Below, in pieces: positions 51,382 to 58,514 of a stretch of DNA of 64,000 nt (the first letter of the stretch is position 1; every line of letters starts with the position of its first letter). Below the pieces are notes generated by a model. That model made no database searches. It had not been told where the DNA came from and saw only the letters and a program-made list of their open reading frames with translations. The stretch spans positions 1 to 64,000 of the forward strand of contig DVHF01000036.1 in NCBI GenBank assembly GCA_018712265.1, given 5' to 3'. Made by a program: the position numbers and the translations under genes. The DNA comes from Candidatus Gallacutalibacter pullicola. GTDB lineage: Bacteria; Bacillota; Clostridia; Oscillospirales; Acutalibacteraceae.

Positions 51382-52962
51382 ATGAAAAAGGTAAAAATAA
51401 GGGCGTTTTTGTGCACGGTCCTGTCGGCGGCGATGCTGCTGGGAGCCTGCTCTCAGGGGACGGTTCAGCCGTCCAGTGAGGAGTCGTCGTCCAGCGCCGG
51501 ATCGTCGTCAGAGGCGTCGGAGGCAGCGGGGGAGAGCAGTCAGGCGGAAGCCGCTGAAGAGCCTCTGGTGCTTACTGGCATGGCCAACCTCTACAATACG
51601 GCCCCGACAAAGGACAGCGTGTTCTGGCAGGAGATGGAAAAGACCTTTAATGTCGATTATACAGTCGACTGGGTCCCCACGGATACTTATCAGCAGAAGG
51701 TGGAGCTGGTGCTCGCATCCGGCGATCTGCCCGATGTCATGCAGATCCAGAGCACCACACTGCCGAGCTATATCAAGGCGGTCAACGCGGGCGCGTTCTG
51801 GGACATCACCGATGAGCTTGGCGACTTTAGCAAGTATCCCAATTTCAAAAACAATACCAACCAGAACGCGTGGGTGCTCAGCAAAATCAAGGGGCGCAAC
51901 TATGTTGTGCCGCGCACAAGAGGAAATCTCGATTCCTGCCTGATGATCCGCAAAGACTGGCTCGACAAGCTGGGGCTTGAGGTTCCCACCACGACGGAGG
52001 AATTTGCCGACGTCATCACAAAGGTGGCGAACGGCGATCCCGACGGCAACGGCAAAAACGATACCATCGGCCTGATTCCGTCGATTCCGGAGGACAGCTA
52101 CTGGCACAGCGCCTTTGGCACCAGGAAGCTTGTTTACGACGAGGACGGCGGCCTGATCCACGAATATCTGACGGACGCTTTCGGCGACTATGTCGAGTAC
52201 ATGCGCGGCCTGTACGAAGCCGGCGCGGTGGCAAAAGAATTCGCCCTGATCAAGGGCCAGCAGCAGGAGGAGCTGCTCACCACCGGGCAGAGCGCCACAC
52301 TCGTGAAGAACGCATGGCACAAATACCGCCTGAACCAGGAGACGCAGAAAAATTCCCCCGGCGCCGATATTGTGCTGATCCCCTATCTTGAGGGGCCGGA
52401 CGGGATCGCCCATATTTATGACCTAGGCTATTTCGGCGGGATGTCGATCTCCTCGCAGTGCAGTGAGGAAAAAATGCAGCGGATCCTGAAATTCTTCGAC
52501 GATATGTGCGCGCAGGAATATTACAACTTCGTGAACTACGGTGTGGAAGGCGTTCATTGGGAGATGAAGGACGGCGCTCCCGCCCTGACGGAGCTCGGGC
52601 AGAAAGAGGTTACCAACTCCTTTAACGCACCGTTTATCTTCGCCACCGCAGAATTTGCCAAGGTAGACAGCCCGCTCGCCGACAACGCCTACAACCTCCA
52701 GACACGTGAGGAAATGATGGTGCTGTACGACGTGGATGCTGAGATCGATAAGTTCAAGGTGCTCCAGTCCGATACATGGAGCGAGGTGTGGAGCCAGTAC
52801 GTGGACGAATTCGGCGCGATGGAGACGAAAGCGATTTCCGGCGCCATTTCCATGGAGGAATTCCGCGACTATCAAAAGACGCTCCGCGAGATGCCTGAAT
52901 TCAAGCAGGCATTCCAGGAATTCACCGTGAGCTACGGGGAATATTTCGGCAGCGAATCGTAA
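51382..52962 (+). CDS. Extracellular solute-binding lipoprotein, LplA/YtcQ type
   Basis: 526 residues with AAGGAGGAAAG upstream. Signal MKKVKIRAFLCTVLSAAMLLGAC, lipidated Cys at about residue 23, a Ser/Glu/Ala-rich linker to residue 55, then the family 1 solute-binding fold: VLTGMANLYNTAPTKDSVFW, LASGDLPDVMQIQSTTLPSY, GNLDSCLMIRKDWLDKLGLE and ANGDPDGNGKNDTIGLIPSI, where DPDGNGKND is a calcium-binding EF-hand-like loop common in LplA proteins. It captures an oligosaccharide for the two permeases upstream. Confidence 0.92.
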   Translation: MKKVKIRAFLCTVLSAAMLLGACSQGTVQPSSEESSSSAGSSSEASEAAGESSQAEAAEEPLVLTGMANLYNTAPTKDSVFWQEMEKTFNVDYTVDWVPTDTYQQKVELVLASGDLPDVMQIQSTTLPSYIKAVNAGAFWDITDELGDFSKYPNFKNNTNQNAWVLSKIKGRNYVVPRTRGNLDSCLMIRKDWLDKLGLEVPTTTEEFADVITKVANGDPDGNGKNDTIGLIPSIPEDSYWHSAFGTRKLVYDEDGGLIHEYLTDAFGDYVEYMRGLYEAGAVAKEFALIKGQQQEELLTTGQSATLVKNAWHKYRLNQETQKNSPGADIVLIPYLEGPDGIAHIYDLGYFGGMSISSQCSEEKMQRILKFFDDMCAQEYYNFVNYGVEGVHWEMKDGAPALTELGQKEVTNSFNAPFIFATAEFAKVDSPLADNAYNLQTREEMMVLYDVDAEIDKFKVLQSDTWSEVWSQYVDEFGAMETKAISGAISMEEFRDYQKTLREMPEFKQAFQEFTVSYGEYFGSES

Positions 52963-53010
52963 AGTCATCAGGAAAAAGGCGGCGTCCGCCGGAAAACGGA
53001 GGGGAAATGT

Positions 53011-54447
53011 ATGTACCGTGTGCTTCTGGTAGATGATGAAATCTGGTCCCTCAAGGGACTGGAAAGCTCCTTTGAATGGGAAGAAGAGGGATTTTCTGTG
53101 ATGGAAAGGACCACCAGCAGCACCGAGGCCATGAAGTTCATCGAAGCGGAACGGCCGGACGCCGTGTTTACCGATATCCGTATGCCGGAGCTTTCCGGGC
53201 TCGACCTGCTCCGGAATGCCCGGGAACAGGGGATAGAATCTGAATTTATCATTATCAGCGGGTATGCACAGTTCGATTACGCGCAGGAGGCAGTCAAAAA
53301 CGGCGCGTTTGACTACTGTCTCAAGCCCATCGATCTGGCATATTCCCGGCAGCTTCTCCAAAGGCTCAGGGAAAAGCTGGATCAGAACCGATACAGGAAG
53401 GATGCCGCGATTTTCCAAAGGCTTTTCTATGAGGAACAGCTCCCGGAAAGTATGGAAGTATTCAGGAATACAGGCTGTCTGCAATGTATTGCTGTTTTGG
53501 GTGAGGAGATCCCCTTCCGGCTTTGGGAAGGGATCCGGGAGTCATTTTGCACGGGATTTCCGTCGGTTGTGCTTTCCCCGGGACCGGGCAGGAGGATCAT
53601 CCTGTCCGGGTGCCCGGAGGAAGGGAGCGGTTTGGATGGCGTACCGCTGCGGGAGCTCCGGCGTGCCGGCGCGTATGTGGGGATCAGCCGCGTTTCCAAG
53701 GCGTTTGAGGAGATCCCGTTACTGGTGCGGGAAGCGTTTTTCGCGGCCTCCGGACGTTTTTTCGGGAAGGATCCGGGGATTTATCGGTTCAGCGAATCCG
53801 CCGATCCCTACTATGAGACGTATGGGAAAAAGATCTGCCGCCTGATTCTGGAAAACCGGTATGAGGAAGCGTGCGGCGTCCTGGAGGAGATCCGGGTGCT
53901 GATGAAGGGCGAAGAGCTGGGCGCGGGACACATCGTCATGATCTGGAATCAGATCGCGCTGATGCTTCAGGAAAGCGGCGGCGCGGGGCAGACGCTGAAA
54001 ATGCAGCCGCTTGATTTCGCCCGGATTTCTCAACGCTTTCAGACGGTGGATCGCCTGTGCGATTACCTCAAGGTGATCCTTGCGGAGCTCTCGCTCCGGC
54101 AGAGGGATGAGGAGGATTCCGCGAGGACCAACGAAAATTTTGTCAATCTGCTTCAATATGTCACGGAAAACTATTGCGGCAAGCTCAGCCTGAGCGAGCT
54201 TGCCGGGCAGTATTATTTGAATTTGAGCTATTGCAGCGAGCTGTTCAAAAAAGTGACTGGGTACACCTTTTCCGATTACATCACCAGACTGCGGATGGAA
54301 AAGGCTGTGGCGCTCCTGTCGTCGCAGAAATACTCCGTCCGCGAGGCGGCGTACCTCACAGGTTATAACGACGCTTTTTATTTCAGCAAGGTGTTTAAAA
54401 AATACCACGGTGTTTCGCCGTCGCATTTTTTGAAGCGCGCCGAATAG
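53011..54447 (+). CDS. Response regulator, AraC family (YesN type)
   Basis: 478 residues with GGAGGGGAAATGT upstream. Receiver domain residues 1-120: acidic pair VLLVDDEIWSLKGLE, phospho-acceptor Asp in VFTDIRMPELSG (about residue 55), IISGYAQFDYAQEAVKNGAF, and the conserved Lys in DYCLKPID (about 104). A ~240-residue middle part is variable. The C-terminal AraC domain has NLSYCSELFKKVTGYTFSDYITRLRMEKA and VREAAYLTGYNDAFYFSKVFKKYHG. It should activate the upstream transport genes in response to the kinase at 47.6 kb. Confidence 0.93.
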   Translation: MYRVLLVDDEIWSLKGLESSFEWEEEGFSVMERTTSSTEAMKFIEAERPDAVFTDIRMPELSGLDLLRNAREQGIESEFIIISGYAQFDYAQEAVKNGAFDYCLKPIDLAYSRQLLQRLREKLDQNRYRKDAAIFQRLFYEEQLPESMEVFRNTGCLQCIAVLGEEIPFRLWEGIRESFCTGFPSVVLSPGPGRRIILSGCPEEGSGLDGVPLRELRRAGAYVGISRVSKAFEEIPLLVREAFFAASGRFFGKDPGIYRFSESADPYYETYGKKICRLILENRYEEACGVLEEIRVLMKGEELGAGHIVMIWNQIALMLQESGGAGQTLKMQPLDFARISQRFQTVDRLCDYLKVILAELSLRQRDEEDSARTNENFVNLLQYVTENYCGKLSLSELAGQYYLNLSYCSELFKKVTGYTFSDYITRLRMEKAVALLSSQKYSVREAAYLTGYNDAFYFSKVFKKYHGVSPSHFLKRAE

Positions 54448-54466
54448 CTTTCAGGGGAGGAATATC

Positions 54467-55786
54467 ATGTTTATCAAAGAAGTAGCAGCAAGCCTGTACG
54501 CCTGGGATCTGGCGGACGAGGGAATTGAAACGATTGCGGATAACCTGCAGGAGCACAGCAATGTCAACTGCATGTATCTGGTGGGCGTGATGCACTACGA
54601 AAAGCGCCCCCTGACCAGCCTGTTCTATACGCACAATCCCAAGCGGAAATATTATCTTCCGGAGAACAGCCGCGTCTATTACAAAATGGATCTGAACAGC
54701 TTTAAGGATACGAAGCTGAAGCCGCGTTTTTCAGAGCGTGATTTCCTCAAGGATGTGGACTGGCTGGATGTGCTGACAAAGGAAGCGCGCAAGCGCGGGA
54801 TGCGCGCCGGGATCGAGCTTTCCCACACGATATTCGATACGAATATTGCGCTGGAGGAATTCCCGGAGATGCTCCAGAAGGACGTCAACGGGAACCTGAT
54901 CTCCGCCACACAGGGGATGCTCTGCCCGAACAATCCGGATGTGCACGAATATCAGCGCGCGATGTTCTACGATACCGTGAAAAACCACGATGTGGATCTT
55001 GTGCAGACCTGCCTGCTCACCTTTGCGGACGGTCTGGACGGTCAGGGCGAAATCAAAGCGCCGTGGTTCTACGATACCTGGATGGACGTGAATAAGCCCA
55101 CGGTCGGCGATCTGCTGGCGCTGGCAAAGGGCGGCTGCTTCTGTGAGCACTGTCAGGCCAAGGCGAAGAAGCTCGGCTACGACTGGGAGATGATTGTCCG
55201 CGATATTAAGAAGCTCAACCGCGTCATTTACGCCACGCCGTACCGGTTCCAGGAGGAGCTGATGGAAAATAACCTCACCCTTGGCTCCAATGTGACGGAC
55301 AGTATGCTCCTGATTGAATATCCGGGATTGTTTGAATTCCTAAAATTCCGCATCGACAGCATCACGGAGCTGTTCCGCGATATTTATCAGAGCATACATG
55401 AGGCGAAGCCGTCCATCGATTTCCGGTACAACAACCACAGGCGGCTGCCGGAGTACACGGGGATCTCGTTCAAGCATATCGCGCCGTATGTGGATTCCGT
55501 GCGCGACTCCGATTACAGCGAGCAGACGGGCGCCAAGGATCGCTTCGTATACAAGCGCAATACGCTGCTGAAGATCCGGCGCGGCATCGGCTTTGACAAG
55601 GATCTGATTGCGGCGGTTGCCACCCGTCCCAACGCGACGCCGGAGCTGATCCGGGAATCGCTGAAAATCATGTCCGAGCTGGGGATCGACGGCCTTTCCC
55701 TCGGCCATTACGATGGGGCGCATATGGAGCATCTCGACGCAATCGCCCAGGGGATGCGTGAGGCCGGGTACATCCTGAAAAAATAA
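54467..55786 (+). CDS. Unrecognised protein, putative TIM-barrel glycoside hydrolase
   Basis: 439 residues; GGGGAGGAATATC upstream. It lies 19 bp after the AraC-type regulator, so it belongs to the same locus. No signal peptide. Pattern of a beta/alpha barrel: SLYAWDLADEGIETIADNLQ, RAGIELSHTIFDT, MLCPNNPDVHEYQRAMFYDT (like the 'NPDVR' turns of family 10-like barrels), then the pair CFCEHCQAKAKKLGYD (residues ~222-236), a CxxC motif often seen in uncharacterised GH-like proteins, FRYNNHRRLPEYTGISFKH and GLSLGHYDGAHMEHLDAIAQG. Acidic residues such as IEL, LTFADGLDG and SDYSEQ could be catalytic. Alternatively an isomerase or epimerase. Cytoplasmic action on the imported sugar is inferred. Confidence 0.6.
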   Translation: MFIKEVAASLYAWDLADEGIETIADNLQEHSNVNCMYLVGVMHYEKRPLTSLFYTHNPKRKYYLPENSRVYYKMDLNSFKDTKLKPRFSERDFLKDVDWLDVLTKEARKRGMRAGIELSHTIFDTNIALEEFPEMLQKDVNGNLISATQGMLCPNNPDVHEYQRAMFYDTVKNHDVDLVQTCLLTFADGLDGQGEIKAPWFYDTWMDVNKPTVGDLLALAKGGCFCEHCQAKAKKLGYDWEMIVRDIKKLNRVIYATPYRFQEELMENNLTLGSNVTDSMLLIEYPGLFEFLKFRIDSITELFRDIYQSIHEAKPSIDFRYNNHRRLPEYTGISFKHIAPYVDSVRDSDYSEQTGAKDRFVYKRNTLLKIRRGIGFDKDLIAAVATRPNATPELIRESLKIMSELGIDGLSLGHYDGAHMEHLDAIAQGMREAGYILKK

Positions 55787-55819
55787 GGATTCCTTTTCCG
55801 TATAGGTCTGGGAACGACG

Positions 55820-55864
55820 AAAGCCCGTCCGGGATCGATTTTGAAGATCCTGAGCGGGCTTCCT
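55820..55864 (+). terminator. Terminator of the sugar uptake locus
   Basis: AAGCCCG (55821-55827) pairs with CGGGCTT (55855-55861), inner GGATC/GATCC, followed by CCTC; T-tract weak. Confidence 0.55.
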
Positions 55865-55973
55865 CTTTGCGGGAAAAACGGCGTGTTTCTGACGGGGATC
55901 AGAGGCAACAAGGAATGGAAAATTTCTGGAAAGAAAGATTGTGTTTTTCTATAAAAATTTTTGACAATCCGGC

Positions 55974-56002
55974 TTGACTTATCATGAAAAAAGCGGTATA
56001 CT
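55974..56002 (+). promoter_or_regulatory. Promoter of the leader-ABC exporter operon
   Basis: TTGACT (55974-55979), 17-bp spacer, TATACT (55997-56002). Transcription would begin near 56009, 111 nt upstream of the leader ORF. A CTGCC/GGCAG stem at about 56018-56033 lies in the leader. Confidence 0.7.
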
Positions 56003-56119
56003 GATGTCACTGCCAGAAAGCGGCAGATTTCCGCGCGGCGTCCCGCTGTCCGGTTGGATGGAAAAAGGACTGCCCGCGCTGTTATCTGTTGCGAAACATG
56101 CGGAAAGGAGGCGGCATTG

Positions 56120-56203
56120 ATGACAATCATTATCTGTTCGGAAAAAGCATTTGTTTCTATGTTGTCGTGTTTGGACGTCATTCCGCCTGCTCTGCCTGAT
56201 TGA
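56120..56203 (+). CDS. Candidate 27-residue leader peptide of an attenuator
   Basis: ATG 56120 follows AAAGGAGG at 56104-56111, the best ribosome site in the region. The peptide is MTIIICSEKAFVSMLSCLDV + IPPALPD, hydrophobic with two cysteines and a PP pair near the end. The stop (56201) is 37 nt before a strong intrinsic terminator at 56240-56272. A frame this short with so strong a site in front of a drug-type ABC exporter is the layout of BmrB-bmrCD and Lmo0919-type ribosome-mediated attenuation, where a drug-stalled ribosome prevents terminator formation. That role is inference; the ORF and terminator are seen directly. Confidence 0.6.
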   Translation: MTIIICSEKAFVSMLSCLDVIPPALPD

Positions 56204-56237
56204 TCCCGCCTTGCTGCGGGAACTTTTACAGCCTGCA

Positions 56238-56274
56238 AGCGCCTCCGGCCGACAGTGCCGGGGGCGTTTTTTGC
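56238..56274 (+). terminator. Intrinsic terminator/attenuator upstream of the exporter
   Basis: CGCCTCCGGC (56240-56249) pairs with GCCGGGGGCG (56257-56266), one G-U pair, 7-nt loop, followed by TTTTTT (56267-56272). It lies between the leader ORF and the exporter start, so it would stop the exporter transcript unless disrupted. A CCCGC/GCGGG stem at 56205-56220 precedes it. Confidence 0.8.
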
Positions 56275-56347
56275 GCCCGGGAGGCGAATATACGGCGCGG
56301 GGATGCAGGCGGAAAAATGCACTCATGATAGGAAAGGGGGAGCTGTC

Positions 56348-58198
56348 TTGAACCCTTCAAAGACAAAGAAAACGCTGGGAGAGAAAAAGTTTGCGCTGGT
56401 TTGGCGTTTCCTGCGCCGTCATCTCTGGATTTTTGGTGCGGCGCTTTTGTGCTCGATGGGCAACACGGTCCTGAATTCTCTCACACCGCAGGTTGTGCGG
56501 TACACAGTGGACTCCGTCCTCGGCGGGGAGCCATTCCCCGATCTGCTCCTGCAGATTGTGCCGGAGCAGGTCCTCCGGTCGCTCCCGCCCATGCAGGTGC
56601 TGCTGGGCGCGGCAGGGCTGATCCTGCTGATTTCCGTCTGCGCCGGGCTGTGTATGTACGGCAGCCGGATGGGGACGGCCATAGGCTCGGAAAGCTTTGT
56701 AAAGTCACTGCGCGACGCGCTGTTTGAACACATCCAGCGTCTGCCTTATGCCTGGCATGTGCGCCACCGCACCGGCGAGATCATCCAGCGATGCACCTCC
56801 GACGTGGAGGTTGTGCGGAATTTCGTCACGAACCAGCTGCTGGAAGTATTTCGGATCGTGTTCCTTATTGGTTTTTCACTGGCAATCATGTTCTCCATGA
56901 ACAGCAGAATCACTCTGATCGCTTTGGCGTTTATGCCGGTGATTATGCTGTATTCCGGGATCTTTTATTCCAAGATTGCCCAGCGGTTCCTGACCGCCGA
57001 CGAGGCCGAGGGCGAGCTCTCCTCCACAGTGCAGGAAAATCTGACCGGCGTGCGTGTGGTGCGCGCGTTTGGGCGCGAAAAGTTCGAGGTGGAGCGGTTC
57101 GACCAGAAAAACAACCGCTTTTCTGGGCTGTGGATCCGCCTGGGCCGCCTGATGAGCGTCTATTGGGGCGTCGGCGATCTGATGACGGGCCTGCAGATTC
57201 TGACGATCCTCTGCGTCGGCGTCGTGGCTGCCGTCAACGGTGAGATCACGCTCGGCGAGTTCATCGCGTTCCTCTCATACAATTCCTCTCTGGTGTGGCC
57301 GGTGCGCGGCCTGGGACGCATCCTCTCCGAAATGAGCAAGGCTGGCGTGTCGATTCACCGTCTGGCCTATATTCTGGATGCCGAACCGGAGCAGGATCCG
57401 CCGGATGCCCTGCAGCCGCCGATGGATCGCGATATTGCCTTTGACCACGTGACGTTCGCGTATGAGGGCCACCGCGTACTGGATGACATCAGCTTTACGA
57501 TCCCGGCGGGCAGTACGTTCGCAATTCTGGGCGGAACGGGGAGCGGAAAATCGACGCTCGCCCATCTGCTGGACCGCCTGTACGATCTGCCGCCGGAAAA
57601 CGGGCGCATCACGATCGGCGGCGTGGATATCGCGCAGATCAGCCGTCCCTATCTGCGGCGGAATATCGGCATGGTGCTGCAGGAGCCGTTCCTGTTCTCC
57701 CGCACTATCCGCGAGAATATCGCCGCGGTGCGGCCCGGGGCCACGCTGCCCGAGGTTCGCCTGACCGCCGGGACGGCACACATCGATGAATCGATTCTGG
57801 AATTCCCGGAGGGGTATGATACGGTTGTCGGGGAGCGCGGCGTGACGCTGTCCGGCGGACAGAAGCAGCGCGTGGCGATTGCGCGCACGCTGATGCAGGA
57901 GGCCCCGATCCTGCTGTTTGACGATTCCCTCTCAGCAGTGGACGCGGAAACGGACGCGCAGATCCGCGCATCCCTTCGCGACGCAAAGGGCGGTTCGACT
58001 GTGATCCTGATCTCCCACCGCATTACGACCCTGATGCAGGCCGATAAGATCCTCGTTCTGCACAACGGACGCGTGGCCGAGTTGGGGACGCATGAGGAGC
58101 TGCTCCGGCAGAACGGGATTTACCGCGAGATTCACGACATCCAGATGAGCAGCGCGGACCGCAGCGCCCTCACAGACGAGCCGCAGATAAGCGAATAG
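56348..58198 (+). CDS. Heterodimeric ABC exporter subunit, BmrC/YheI-like
   Basis: 616 residues from TTG 56348, placed by AAAGGGGGAG upstream; an ATG at 56303 is a less suitable alternative because its region overlaps the attenuator end. Type I exporter: about six helices in residues 25-330 then the NBD with Walker A ILGGTGSGKSTLAHLLDRLY (about 395-410), Q-loop VLQEPFLFSRTI, signature VTLSGGQKQRVAIARTLM, Walker B ILLFDDSLSAVD. The Asp following the Walker B Asp replaces the usual catalytic Glu (DDS instead of DEA), the mark of the degenerate half of heterodimers such as BmrC/D. Partner is the gene at 58515. Confidence 0.88.
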   Translation: MNPSKTKKTLGEKKFALVWRFLRRHLWIFGAALLCSMGNTVLNSLTPQVVRYTVDSVLGGEPFPDLLLQIVPEQVLRSLPPMQVLLGAAGLILLISVCAGLCMYGSRMGTAIGSESFVKSLRDALFEHIQRLPYAWHVRHRTGEIIQRCTSDVEVVRNFVTNQLLEVFRIVFLIGFSLAIMFSMNSRITLIALAFMPVIMLYSGIFYSKIAQRFLTADEAEGELSSTVQENLTGVRVVRAFGREKFEVERFDQKNNRFSGLWIRLGRLMSVYWGVGDLMTGLQILTILCVGVVAAVNGEITLGEFIAFLSYNSSLVWPVRGLGRILSEMSKAGVSIHRLAYILDAEPEQDPPDALQPPMDRDIAFDHVTFAYEGHRVLDDISFTIPAGSTFAILGGTGSGKSTLAHLLDRLYDLPPENGRITIGGVDIAQISRPYLRRNIGMVLQEPFLFSRTIRENIAAVRPGATLPEVRLTAGTAHIDESILEFPEGYDTVVGERGVTLSGGQKQRVAIARTLMQEAPILLFDDSLSAVDAETDAQIRASLRDAKGGSTVILISHRITTLMQADKILVLHNGRVAELGTHEELLRQNGIYREIHDIQMSSADRSALTDEPQISE

Positions 58199-58204
58199 TT
58201 TTGC

Positions 58205-58500
58205 GGACCTGCGGTCAGCAGCAGGCTAAGCCTGCACGCGCCTGCGGCGGGCAGATCGCGCCCGCTCCCTCCGGTCGCCCAGATTGGCGGTATAATTGAA
58301 CTGATATGCCCGCGTTGCAGCCTGCCTGCTGATATTATATCATAATCCCTGACCGGTTCGCCGCCGCGACACAGTACCCGCGGCAACGGTGTTTCAGCGA
58401 CCGGAGGGAGCGATCCGCGTATTACGTCAAGGCTTAGCCTTGTCAGCGGCCGGAGGGAGCGCAGCGCGTATTACATGCAGGCTTAGCCTGCGCCTTGGAA
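58205..58500 (-). repeat. R1 repeat, copy G, splitting the exporter operon
   Basis: Core on the minus strand: TATAAT at 58339-58334 then ATCAGCAGGCAGGCTGCAAC and GCGGGCATAT, pointing back into the 3' end of the first exporter gene. On the plus strand GGCGGTATAATTG (58288-58293 for TATAAT) is a further -10-like box towards the second gene. Modules GCGACACAGTACCCGCGG, GCTCCCTCCGGTCGC, palindromes CAGGCTAAGCCTG (58218-58230), AAGGCTTAGCCTT (58428-58440), GCAGGCTTAGCCTGC (58479-58493). It occupies nearly all of the gap between the two exporter subunits. Confidence 0.8.
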
Positions 58501-58514
58501 AGGGGAGATTTATT

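Noticed and set aside
56009-56119. Riboswitch in the leader of the exporter operon
   Set aside because: A CTGCC/GGCAG stem and conserved-looking bases are present, but I could not match them to a known aptamer; the short ORF plus terminator is a better explanation. An Infernal scan against Rfam would settle it.
18300-58500. CRISPR array
   Set aside because: The recurrent motifs are dispersed over 40 kb, differ in length and have no regular spacers; there are no cas genes.
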